Source: Gammaproteobacteria bacterium
GTDB lineage: Bacteria; Pseudomonadota; Gammaproteobacteria; Burkholderiales; Burkholderiaceae_C
DNA: 64,000 nt
Direction: 5' to 3'
Assembly (NCBI GenBank): GCA_018828125.1
Contig: JAHJWB010000006.1
Location: forward strand, 62,001 to 126,000
Within the stretch, counting starts at the first letter, position 1, and the number at the start of each line of letters is the position of its first letter. Below, one piece after another: positions 35,639 to 46,352 of the stretch. The translations under genes were made by a program, and so were the position numbers. The notes beneath the pieces are model-generated. The model worked only from the letters and a program-made list of their open reading frames with translations. It made no database searches and was not told the DNA's origin.

Positions 35639-36472
35639 TCACTTGTGAAGTCCGCGCTCATCAGGCTCATCAGTTGATGTACTGATGACACTGCTGTGCT
35701 GGCCCTTGGCCTTGCGCCACGCATAGACCCCGTAGCCACTCACACCATAAAAAACGAAAACACCAAACAGCACGATGGGAGGGTTGATGTTGATGACGGC
35801 GATACCCAGCGCAATCAGCACAATGGCCGCAAAAGGCACGCTCTTTTTCATCTGCAAGTCCTTGAAACTGTAGAACGGCACATTGGTCACCATGGTGAGG
35901 CCGGAATACAGCGTGAAGGCGAACATGATCCAGGTGATTTGGTTCCAGGTGAGCCACAGGTCTTCCCCACGGCGCACACCCAACTCGGTCATAAGCCAGA
36001 TAAAGCCCGCCACCAAGGCCGCTGCCGCGGGGGAAGGCAACCCTTGAAAATAGCGTTTATCCACCACGCTGGTATTCACATTGAAGCGGGCCAGACGCAG
36101 TGCAGCGCAGGCGCAATAGACAAAGGCCGCAATCCAGCCCCAGCGCCCCAACCCCCTCAATGACCACTCATAGGCGATCAGGGCCGGGGCCGCGCCAAAC
36201 GACACCATGTCAGACAGCGAATCCATCTGCTCACCAAACGCGCTCTGGGTATTGGTCATTCGGGCCACGCGGCCGTCCAGACTGTCGAGCACCATGGCGC
36301 AAAACACACCCACAGCGGCCAAGTCGAAGCGACCGTTCATGGCCATCACGATGGAATAAAAGCCCCCAAACAGCGCTGCCAACGTAAACAGATTGGGCAA
36401 GATGTAGATGCCTTTGCGCCGCTTGCGCACCATCACCTCAGTGCTTTCGGTGGAACCATTGCCATCGTGCAT
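35639..36472 (-). CDS. pssA: CDP-diacylglycerol-serine O-phosphatidyltransferase
   Basis: PssA makes phosphatidylserine, the precursor of phosphatidylethanolamine, in the inner membrane. I start at the ATG at 36472 (MHDGNGSTESTEVMV) because GGAGG lies 8 bases upstream; this gives 277 residues. The CDP-alcohol phosphotransferase signature is complete: DSLDGRVARMTNTQSAFGEQMDSLSD, matching DxxDGxxARxxxxxxxxGxxxDxxxD. About seven membrane helices follow. Its ribosome site is part of a dispersed repeat copy. A hairpin separates it from ilvC upstream, so it may be read through or have its own promoter. Confidence 0.95.
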   Translation of the reverse strand: MHDGNGSTESTEVMVRKRRKGIYILPNLFTLAALFGGFYSIVMAMNGRFDLAAVGVFCAMVLDSLDGRVARMTNTQSAFGEQMDSLSDMVSFGAAPALIAYEWSLRGLGRWGWIAAFVYCACAALRLARFNVNTSVVDKRYFQGLPSPAAAALVAGFIWLMTELGVRRGEDLWLTWNQITWIMFAFTLYSGLTMVTNVPFYSFKDLQMKKSVPFAAIVLIALGIAVININPPIVLFGVFVFYGVSGYGVYAWRKAKGQHSSVISTSTDEPDERGLHK

Positions 36473-36478
36473 CAAAAA

Positions 36479-36522
36479 GACCTCCAGCGCTTGCCTGAAA
36501 AGCACAAGCAGCTATTAAATTT
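36479..36522 (-). repeat. Dispersed palindromic repeat, copy 6 (diverged), carrying the pssA ribosome site
   Basis: On the minus strand: TTTAATAGCTGCTTGTGCTT, then TTCAGGCAAGCGCTGGAGGTC. It aligns with the consensus over its whole length with several substitutions. Its GCGCTGGAGG end supplies the Shine-Dalgarno of pssA. Confidence 0.75.
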
Positions 36523-36617
36523 ATAGTATTCGACAGCTTCTGCCCTGCAGCCCAGTTGTCGCTCGCATCCAGGGCGAAGGTCGCAGTGTAGCGCCTGCAA
36601 ACGGTACTTCACTCCAA

Positions 36618-36646
36618 TGAAAAAGGCCACCGAAGTGGCCTTTTGA
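36618..36646 (-). terminator. Rho-independent terminator after ilvC
   Basis: Perfect stem AAAAGGCCAC / GTGGCCTTTT with loop CGAA, 20 bases beyond the ilvC stop codon. Confidence 0.8.
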
Positions 36647-36664
36647 AGGTTCAAGTACGAAGCA

Positions 36665-38228
<1,564 letters not shown>

Positions 38229-38320
38229 AAGTGCAGATTCCTCTTTTCGCTGCCCTCCCCCGTGCACGGTAATACACGGGCTTGGCAGGCAATAGATTCG
38301 TCAAAAAAGTGAGTGCTATC

Positions 38321-38368
38321 TATTCGATAGCTAGTAGCGCTTGATGGACAAGCGCTGGAGGCCGATTT
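38321..38368 (+). repeat. Dispersed palindromic repeat, copy 7
   Basis: TTCGATAGCTAGTAGCGCTT, then GATGGACAAGCGCTGGAGGCCG. It fills the ilvB-ilvN intergenic gap and so is transcribed inside the operon. Confidence 0.87.
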
Positions 38369-38371
38369 CGC

Positions 38372-40168
38372 TTAAAGATCTTCCGATCCCAGCAACATTT
38401 CGGTGATGCCCTTGCCTGCCTGAACCATCGGGAACACGTTCTCGGTGGGGTCGGTGCGGAAGTCCATGAACACCGTGCGGTCCTTGAGCTTGCGGGCTTC
38501 GCGCAGCGCTGGCTCCACGTCCTTCGGGTGCTCGATCAGCATGCCGACGTGGCCATACGCCTCGGCCAGCTTCACGAAGTTGGGCAGCGCATCCATATAG
38601 CTGTGGCTGTAGCGGCCGGAGTATTCAATCTCCTGCCACTGGCGCACCATGCCCAGGTAACGGTTGTTCAACGAGCAGATCTTGATCGGCGTGTTGTATT
38701 GCAGACAAGTCGACAGTTCCTGAATGTTCATCTGCACCGAGCCTTCGCCCGTGATACAGAACACCTCAGAATCCGGCTTGGCCAACTTGATACCCATGGC
38801 GTAGGGGATGCCCACGCCCATGGTGCCCAAACCGCCAGAGTTGATCCAACGGCGAGGCTCGTCAAAGCGGTAGTACTGCGCGGCCCACATCTGGTGCTGA
38901 CCCACGTCGGACGTGATGTAGGTGTCGGCATCCTTGGTCATGTTCCACAGCGTTTCGACCACATACTGCGGCTTGATGACGTCAGGGCCGCCCATGCTGT
39001 ATTTGAGGCAATCGCGGCTGCGCCAGCCTTCGATGGTGTCCCACCATGCGGCAAGTGCGCCAGCATCGGGGCGGGTGCTGCTCTCGCGGATCATGGAGAT
39101 CAGCTCGGTGAGCACATCCTTCACGTCGCCGACGATCGGGATGTCGACCTTCACGCGCTTGGAAATGCTCGACGGGTCGATATCAACGTGGATGATCTTG
39201 CGGTCGTTCTGCGCGAAGTGCTTGGGGTTGCCGATCACGCGGTCGTCAAACCGGGCGCCCACAGCCAGCAGCACGTCGCAGTTCTGCATGGCATTGTTGG
39301 CTTCGATGGTGCCATGCATGCCCAGCATGCCCAGGAACTTGCGGTCCGACGCCGGGTAGGCACCCAGGCCCATCAACGTATTGGTGACCGGGTAGCCCAG
39401 CATGTCCACGAGCGTACGCAGCTCATTGGTGGCATTGCCCAGCAGAACGCCACCACCGGTGTAGATGTAGGGGCGCTTGGCAGCCAACAGGAGCTGCAGC
39501 GCCTTGCGGATCTGCCCGCCATGGCCCTTGCGGACGGGGTTGTACGAGCGCATTTCCACGCTTTGCGGGTAGCCGCTGTAAGGCACCTTCTTGAAGGAAA
39601 CGTCCTTGGGCACGTCCACCACCACGGGGCCAGGGCGGCCGGTGCGGGCAATGTGGAAGGCCTTCTTCATCGTCATTGCCAGATCGCGCGGGTCCTTGAC
39701 GAGAAAATTGTGTTTGACAATGGGACGGGTGATGCCCACCGTGTCGCATTCCTGGAAGGCATCCAGGCCAATCGCGGGCGTGGGCACCTGGCCGGAGATG
39801 ATCACCATCGGAATGCTGTCCATGTACGCCGTAGCGATACCCGTGACAGCGTTGGTGAGGCCTGGGCCCGACGTGACCAGCGCTACGCCGACTTCGCCCG
39901 TGGCGCGGGCATAGCCATCGGCAGCGTGCACGGCCGCCTGCTCGTGACGCACCAGCACATGCTGGATGGTGTCTTGCTTGTAGAGCGCGTCGTAGATGTA
40001 GAGAACTGCGCCACCTGGGTAACCCCAGATGTACTGGACGTTCTCCGCCTGGAGCGACTTGATGAGAATCTCGGCGCCCATGAGGTCCTGAGTGCCGGAA
40101 ACGGGAGAGGTGTTGTTGCCCTGCGCAGCAGCGGCCGCCGAAGTGAGTTCAGCCTTGGAGATTTCCAT
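38372..40168 (-). CDS. ilvB: Acetolactate synthase large (catalytic) subunit
   Basis: This ThDP enzyme condenses two pyruvates (or pyruvate and 2-ketobutyrate). The 598-residue protein shows the catalytic Glu region VLVRHEQAAVHAADGYARATG, the FAD-domain GVALVTSGPGLTNAVTG, and the ThDP/Mg motif GEGSVQMNIQELSTCLQYNTPIKICSLNN. The first 25 residues (Ala/Gln-rich) are a dispensable leader. It heads the ilvB-ilvN-ilvC operon; its upstream region has a TGCGATAAT-type -10 divergent from the sigma-factor promoter. I looked for a branched-chain leader peptide here and found none. Confidence 0.97.
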   Translation of the reverse strand: MEISKAELTSAAAAAQGNNTSPVSGTQDLMGAEILIKSLQAENVQYIWGYPGGAVLYIYDALYKQDTIQHVLVRHEQAAVHAADGYARATGEVGVALVTSGPGLTNAVTGIATAYMDSIPMVIISGQVPTPAIGLDAFQECDTVGITRPIVKHNFLVKDPRDLAMTMKKAFHIARTGRPGPVVVDVPKDVSFKKVPYSGYPQSVEMRSYNPVRKGHGGQIRKALQLLLAAKRPYIYTGGGVLLGNATNELRTLVDMLGYPVTNTLMGLGAYPASDRKFLGMLGMHGTIEANNAMQNCDVLLAVGARFDDRVIGNPKHFAQNDRKIIHVDIDPSSISKRVKVDIPIVGDVKDVLTELISMIRESSTRPDAGALAAWWDTIEGWRSRDCLKYSMGGPDVIKPQYVVETLWNMTKDADTYITSDVGQHQMWAAQYYRFDEPRRWINSGGLGTMGVGIPYAMGIKLAKPDSEVFCITGEGSVQMNIQELSTCLQYNTPIKICSLNNRYLGMVRQWQEIEYSGRYSHSYMDALPNFVKLAEAYGHVGMLIEHPKDVEPALREARKLKDRTVFMDFRTDPTENVFPMVQAGKGITEMLLGSEDL

Positions 40169-40322
40169 GATCGATCAACCTTTGTGAATTTCTCTGACGA
40201 AAAACCTTGGGTGCTCCTTGCACACGCTCTTGTGAAGCTAGCTCGGAACTTGAGGCCAAGGACATAAGCGAGATGATTGCCCGCCGGACCGTGACCCGTT
40301 TGCCTTTTGAATTGCAGCAGCG

Positions 40323-40331
40323 ATTATCGCA
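40323..40331 (-). promoter_or_regulatory. Extended -10 element of the ilvB promoter
   Basis: Minus strand TGCGATAAT, about 155 bases upstream of the ilvB ATG. It fits an extended -10 element; the -35 (TTTTGG at 16 bases) is weak. Confidence 0.4.
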
Positions 40332-40378
40332 CTGCAACACAACCAAAACCCGCGAGCCCTCAAAAATTCACCGCCGGA

Positions 40379-40387
40379 TGCGATAAT
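40379..40387 (+). promoter_or_regulatory. Extended -10 element of the ECF sigma-factor gene
   Basis: TGCGATAAT, 73 bases upstream of the TTG start. It is the divergent counterpart of the ilvB promoter element and 48 bases from it. Confidence 0.4.
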
Positions 40388-40460
40388 CCGCGGCTTCACA
40401 GTGCCACTTAGCCACATTTTTGGTGCCTATCGGCGCCAATCCCTCCCGGGCTGACCCGTC

Positions 40461-41030
40461 TTGGCAACCGAACAAGAACTCTCCGACTTCCTCAAAAGTG
40501 TAGAAAAGCGCGCCTTCAAGCGCTCGGTCTATCACGTTCGAAACGAGGAAGCGGCGCTCGATATTGTTCAAGACAGCATGCTCAAACTGGCCGAACACTA
40601 CGGTGACAAGCCAGCCAACGAGCTGCCGATGCTCTACCAGCGCATCCTGTCCAATTGCACACTGGACTGGTTTCGGCGCCAGAAAACACGCAATGCACTG
40701 TTTTCGAGCATGAGCGACTTTGAAGGTCCCGGTGAAGATGGCATGGATTTTGATCTGCTGGAAGCGTATTCAGGACCAGAGAACGGGGAACGCGCAGAAA
40801 GCGCCGAGGATCTGACCCGCCGGGCACAAATCTTTCACGGTATTGAGGCGGAAATCGCCGAGTTACCGCCGCGTCAACGGGAAGCATTCCTCATGCGTTA
40901 CTGGGAAGAAATGGATGTAGCAGAAACGGCAGCGGCCATGGGCTGCTCCGAGGGAAGCGTGAAAACGCACTGTTTTCGTGCCATACAAAGCCTCAGCAAG
41001 GCACTGAAGGCCAAAGGAATCGAGCCATGA
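40461..41030 (+). CDS. ECF-type RNA polymerase sigma factor
   Basis: The 189-residue protein has sigma region 2 (YHVRNEEAALDIVQDSMLKLAEHY, ILSNCTLDWFRRQKTRN) and region 4 (AELPPRQREAFLMRYWEEMDVAETAAAMGCSEGSVKTHCFRAIQSL) and lacks regions 1.1 and 3. The start is a TTG: an in-frame TGA lies three codons upstream, and the next ATG would remove half of region 2, so TTG is effectively forced. The acidic linker DFEGPGEDGMDFDLLEAYSGPENGE is long for the class. Its last four bases overlap the start of the DUF3619 gene (ATGA), which suggests coupled translation with a membrane partner, as for sigma/anti-sigma pairs. Confidence 0.93.
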   Translation: MATEQELSDFLKSVEKRAFKRSVYHVRNEEAALDIVQDSMLKLAEHYGDKPANELPMLYQRILSNCTLDWFRRQKTRNALFSSMSDFEGPGEDGMDFDLLEAYSGPENGERAESAEDLTRRAQIFHGIEAEIAELPPRQREAFLMRYWEEMDVAETAAAMGCSEGSVKTHCFRAIQSLSKALKAKGIEP

Positions 41031-41476
41031 ACACTGTACAGATCCCATCCGCACAAGCAGAAGCTGCAGCAGAGCGTTTTGCGCAGCGCGTCGCAACGCG
41101 TTTGTCCAACGGCACGAACGAATTGCCCTATGACATTTCAGAACGGCTTCGCGCATCGCGCGTGCAGGCACTTGCCAAGCGCAAGAAGCTGACAGCTCCC
41201 GCACGTATAGCAGCGCCAGTCCTCGTCAACGGGGGGGGCAGCGCCACCCTGGGCCGCGGCGGCGAAGGCGGAAGTTGGTGGAGTGCACTGGTTTCGGCGG
41301 TTCCGTTGATGGCTTTGGTCGTGGGTCTGGTGGTCATCAATATTGCCCAAGACGAAGACAGCGCCAATGACCTCGCCGAGGTGGACGCCGCGTTGCTGAC
41401 CGATGACCTGCCGCCTGCCGCTTACGCAGATCCAGGCTTTGTACAATTTCTCAAGACTTCCGCCCAGTCCAACTGA
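41027..41476 (+). CDS. DUF3619 family membrane protein, candidate anti-sigma partner
   Basis: The 149-residue protein has an N-terminal soluble segment of about 75 residues (AAAERFAQRVATRLSNGTNELPYDISERLRASRVQAL), a Gly-rich linker, one membrane helix (WSALVSAVPLMALVVGLVVIN) and a short acidic tail of about 40 residues. It overlaps the ECF sigma gene by four bases. Topology (N-terminus in the cytoplasm, one helix) and gene order match anti-sigma factors, but the sequence is not an RseA or ZAS domain; the role is inference. The family is, from memory, restricted largely to Burkholderiales. Confidence 0.8.
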   Translation: MNTVQIPSAQAEAAAERFAQRVATRLSNGTNELPYDISERLRASRVQALAKRKKLTAPARIAAPVLVNGGGSATLGRGGEGGSWWSALVSAVPLMALVVGLVVINIAQDEDSANDLAEVDAALLTDDLPPAAYADPGFVQFLKTSAQSN

Positions 41477-41496
41477 TCAGACTGACACCGGACTGC

Positions 41497-42387
41497 ATGC
41501 ACCCACGTCCCACTGACGCCCGCCCTAACCTGCCAGCCTTCGTGCTGGCTTTGGCACTTCTGGGAGCGTTTGCCGTGGCGGGTGGCCTGGTTTGGGTACA
41601 GATGCGCATGGCCCCGGGCACGTTGTTACCCGTCGGCGCCGAGGCGGCTATCGCAGCGCCCAACAACGTGCGCCCCCACACTGCAAGTGGTACTCCAGCC
41701 GCACCCTTGGTCGAAACGGGCCCTGGCTGGGAGACGCTCACAACCCCTCAGAAACTCGCGCTATACCCGCTGGCTGAGCGTTGGGCGCTCATCAGCGAGG
41801 TGCAAAAGCGCCGCTGGTTGTCGCTGGCCAATAACTTTTCTGGCTTGCCACCCGAAGAGCAGACCAAGTTTCATGACCGGATGACGGACTGGGCCAGTTT
41901 GAGTGCCCAGCAGCGCAACCAGGCGCGGCTGAACTACGCCGTCACCAACCGCTTGGCTCGCGATGACAAGCGTGCCCAGTGGGAGGCCTACCAAGCGTTG
42001 TCCGATGACGAAAAGCGGGCACTGGCTGCCAAGGCGGCCCCCAAACCCAAGGGCGCTGCGACGGCCTTGCGTCCGGTGTCTCCTAAAAAGCTGGCGCAGG
42101 TGCCGGCCGCTACGCAGGCCAACCCCAATCGCCCGAACGCCCCCAAAATCCCACCGGTCATTGACCAATCGCCCCGTGTGGCCGCGCCGGTCACCCCCGC
42201 GGCAGCACCCAGCGCAGTATCACCATCCCCACACACCGAACCCGTGGTGGTGGAAACCGCTCCGGTCTCGGTCCCGGTGGCCATACCGTCTGCACTACCA
42301 CCGCTCAGCCCCGGCGCTTCGGATACACCGACATCAGCAAACGATCCTCCGGTGACGCCTGACACCTCAGGCCTGTATCCTCAGTAG
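41497..42387 (+). CDS. DUF3106 domain-containing protein, membrane-anchored
   Basis: The 296-residue protein has an N-terminal anchor or signal helix (FVLALALLGAFAVAGGLVWVQM), a helical DUF3106 domain at residues about 75-165 (ALYPLAERWALISEVQKRRWLSLANNFSGLPPEEQTKFHDRMTDWASL, then a second similar unit), and a long Pro/Ala-rich C-terminal tail with no fold. The repeated W-x-x-L-S-x-x-Q/E-R pattern recalls periplasmic CpxP/ZraP-like helical sensors, but I cannot establish homology by eye. It lies 20 bp after the DUF3619 gene in the sigma operon. Confidence 0.8.
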   Translation: MHPRPTDARPNLPAFVLALALLGAFAVAGGLVWVQMRMAPGTLLPVGAEAAIAAPNNVRPHTASGTPAAPLVETGPGWETLTTPQKLALYPLAERWALISEVQKRRWLSLANNFSGLPPEEQTKFHDRMTDWASLSAQQRNQARLNYAVTNRLARDDKRAQWEAYQALSDDEKRALAAKAAPKPKGAATALRPVSPKKLAQVPAATQANPNRPNAPKIPPVIDQSPRVAAPVTPAAAPSAVSPSPHTEPVVVETAPVSVPVAIPSALPPLSPGASDTPTSANDPPVTPDTSGLYPQ

Positions 42388-42425
42388 TTTTCTAGCCTGA
42401 CACCGCCTTGCGCGGTTTTTCCGGA

Positions 42426-42971
42426 ATGCCCGCTTCTCCCCCCGCCCGCGTGCCGCAGCTTGATACCGCCGGCGCACCCCCTCATCCCATCGGCACTGCT
42501 CCCAACCTGTGGCGCCGCATGGCCTGCTGGCTGTACGAAGGCATGTTGATGTTCGGGGTAGTCTTTATTGCCGGCTACCTTTTTGGCACATTGAGCCAGA
42601 CCCGCAATGCGATGGACAACCGACACGCCCTGCAAGCGTTCCTGTTTGTCATCTTCGGCATTTACTTCACCTGGTTCTGGGCCAAGGGCCAGACGTTGGC
42701 CCAAAAGACCTGGCATATCCGCGTGGTGGACAAGGCAGGACAGCCCATCACCCAAGCGCGTGCATTGCTGCGCTATGCGCTAAGCTGGGTGTGGTTCATT
42801 CCCCCGCTCGCTGCGTACTCGCTTGGCGTATCGGCGGTTGAAGTCCTGGTCCTTACATTCGGCTGGGTTGCGATCTGGGCGATCTTGAGTCGCTTCCATC
42901 CTGCGCGACAGTTTTGGCACGACGCATGGGCGGGCACCCGTCTGGTGCACTTTGAGCTTCCCAAAAACTAG
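42426..42971 (+). CDS. RDD family membrane protein
   Basis: Using the ATG at 42426 (MPASPPARVPQLD) the protein has 181 residues, with the RDD signature in the form RRMACWLYEGMLMFGVVFIAGYLFG, then WAKGQTLAQKTWHIRVVDKAGQPI and RALLRYALSWVWFIPPLAAYSL. It has three to four membrane helices. RDD proteins are of mostly unknown function; some are Na+/H+ antiporters. It follows the DUF3106 gene by 38 bp and is probably part of the same transcript. Confidence 0.9.
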   Translation: MPASPPARVPQLDTAGAPPHPIGTAPNLWRRMACWLYEGMLMFGVVFIAGYLFGTLSQTRNAMDNRHALQAFLFVIFGIYFTWFWAKGQTLAQKTWHIRVVDKAGQPITQARALLRYALSWVWFIPPLAAYSLGVSAVEVLVLTFGWVAIWAILSRFHPARQFWHDAWAGTRLVHFELPKN

Positions 42972-43009
42972 GCATTGCTTAGCGGTCTGTGCCCGTTTTG
43001 GAGCAGAGC

Positions 43010-43438
43010 GTGCAAGAAAATGATTCCATGCCCTCCTCATCCTCTGAACCCACTCCACCCGTTAACCCCCAGAAGACCCGCACAGGTCTCAATCGCGTCT
43101 GGCACGCGGCTGGCTATTCTATGGAAGGCCTGCGCGCAGGCTGGAACGAGAAGGCCTTTCGCCAAGAAGCCATCGCCGCCATCGTGCTCATTCCCGCGTC
43201 GCTGTGGCTCGGGCAAAGCTGGGTGGAAATCGCGCTATTGGCAGGCTCGGTCGTGATGGTGATGATTGTCGAACTGCTCAACACCGGCATCGAAACCGCC
43301 ATCGACCGCATCGGACCCGAATGGCATGACCTGTCCAAACGCGCCAAGGACATGGGCAGTGCCGCGGTACTGCTGGCGCTGCTTTTGTGCGTAGGCACCT
43401 GGGCTGCGGCAATTTTTCAGAGGATTTCCCATGGTTGA
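43010..43438 (+). CDS. dgkA: Diacylglycerol kinase (DgkA type)
   Basis: DgkA phosphorylates diacylglycerol in the inner membrane, recycling lipid from osmoregulated-glucan synthesis. I prefer the GTG at 43010 (MQENDSMPSSSSEP) because GGAG lies 6 bases upstream; the ATG at 43028 is the alternative. Family motifs: AWHAAGYSMEGLRAGWNEKAFRQE-like opening and the catalytic ELLNTGIETAIDRIGPEWHDLSKRAKDMGSAAV with the active-site Glu and metal-binding residues. Three membrane helices are visible. Its stop overlaps the LOG gene start by 8 bases. Confidence 0.94.
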   Translation: MQENDSMPSSSSEPTPPVNPQKTRTGLNRVWHAAGYSMEGLRAGWNEKAFRQEAIAAIVLIPASLWLGQSWVEIALLAGSVVMVMIVELLNTGIETAIDRIGPEWHDLSKRAKDMGSAAVLLALLLCVGTWAAAIFQRISHG

Positions 43439-44024
43439 ACCAGCTTTTTCTGTGTGTGTGTACTGCGGCTCCCGTCCGGGTGAAGACGCCGCTTTTGCTC
43501 AGGCCGCAAAAACGGTCGGACAATGGATTGGTACCCACGGAGGTCAACTGGTTTACGGGGGCGGCCGCAGCGGCCTTATGGGCACGGTGGCCGAGGCCAC
43601 GCGCTCGGCAGGTGGGCGTGTGGTGGGTGTGATTCCCCAAGCCCTGGTCGACAAAGAACTGGCCAACCGCCAATGCGACGAACTGCACATTGTGCAAACC
43701 ATGCACGAACGCAAAGCCATGATGGCCGAACGCAGCGACGCTTTTTTGGCCCTGCCCGGCGGCATTGGCACGTTCGAAGAACTGTTTGAAGTTTGGACCT
43801 GGCGTCAACTGGGCTACCACGACAAGCCCCTGGGCCTGCTCAACGTGGCCGGCTACTACGACGGCCTTCTGAGCTTTTTGCAGACCAGCGTAGCCAGCGG
43901 TTTCATGGGCGAATGGCAGATGGGCCTGCTGCACGCATCCACCGACGCCGAAGCCCTGCTGCGCACGCTGGTGCAAGACGCCGGCCCCGACCAAGCACCC
44001 GTCCCGCTGCGCACGGTGATCTAA
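43431..44024 (+). CDS. LOG family nucleotide phosphoribohydrolase (TIGR00730)
   Basis: The 197-residue protein has both LOG signatures: VYGGGRSGLMGTVAEA (nucleotide-binding) and PGGIGTFEELFEVWTWRQLG (PGGxGTxxE). FSVCVYCGSRPG is the usual N-terminus. Such enzymes cleave purine (cytokinin) nucleoside 5'-monophosphates to free base and ribose phosphate; in bacteria many act as AMP or pyrimidine-nucleotide phosphoribohydrolases rather than hormone makers. Translation is coupled to dgkA through an 8-base overlap. It ends the operon. Confidence 0.93.
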   Translation: MVEPAFSVCVYCGSRPGEDAAFAQAAKTVGQWIGTHGGQLVYGGGRSGLMGTVAEATRSAGGRVVGVIPQALVDKELANRQCDELHIVQTMHERKAMMAERSDAFLALPGGIGTFEELFEVWTWRQLGYHDKPLGLLNVAGYYDGLLSFLQTSVASGFMGEWQMGLLHASTDAEALLRTLVQDAGPDQAPVPLRTVI

Positions 44025-44212
44025 CAGCCTTCAAAAACTGGCGCAGCGCAAGGCCAGTGCCACCGTGGAACTGGCTTTGCCAGGCCACTGGTGGCAGCCC
44101 CCCTCTGGGGCTGAGGGCTGCGGCTCCAAGCCCGCCTGCGCAGGCTTGGACTGGCCCGAAGAGACGCCGCGTCTGGCGGCGGCACCGAGGCGCGAAGCAA
44201 CTCAGGGGGCGC
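44025..44212. other. Intergenic with GC-rich dyads
   Basis: About 190 bases between the convergent LOG and glnB genes. CCCCTCTGGGG, GCCCGCCTGCGCAGGC and GACGCCGCGTC are dyads, so it is likely to fold strongly and terminate both genes. Its sequence looks like a mosaic repeat, but I have no second copy in this window to prove that. Confidence 0.4.
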
Positions 44213-46272
<2,060 letters not shown>

Positions 46273-46352
46273 GGAACTGGAATCGGCCCCTGCGGCCAGG
46301 TTGAATACCGCCAATATTGGCCCGCAGCCTGCAAAACAAGACCGGGGCATGC

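Noticed and set aside
38528-40267. 579-residue plus-strand ORF opposite ilvB
   Set aside because: Shadow of ilvB; no ribosome site and no motifs.
40169-40346. Possible leader peptide and attenuator upstream of ilvB, by analogy with leuA
   Set aside because: I translated all minus-strand frames and found no run of Ile/Val/Leu codons and no terminator hairpin; only scattered Ile and Leu codons are present.
44025-44212. Small gene between LOG and glnB
   Set aside because: ORFs here are continuations or shadows with heavy dyad content. The stretch looks like a terminator region rather than coding DNA.
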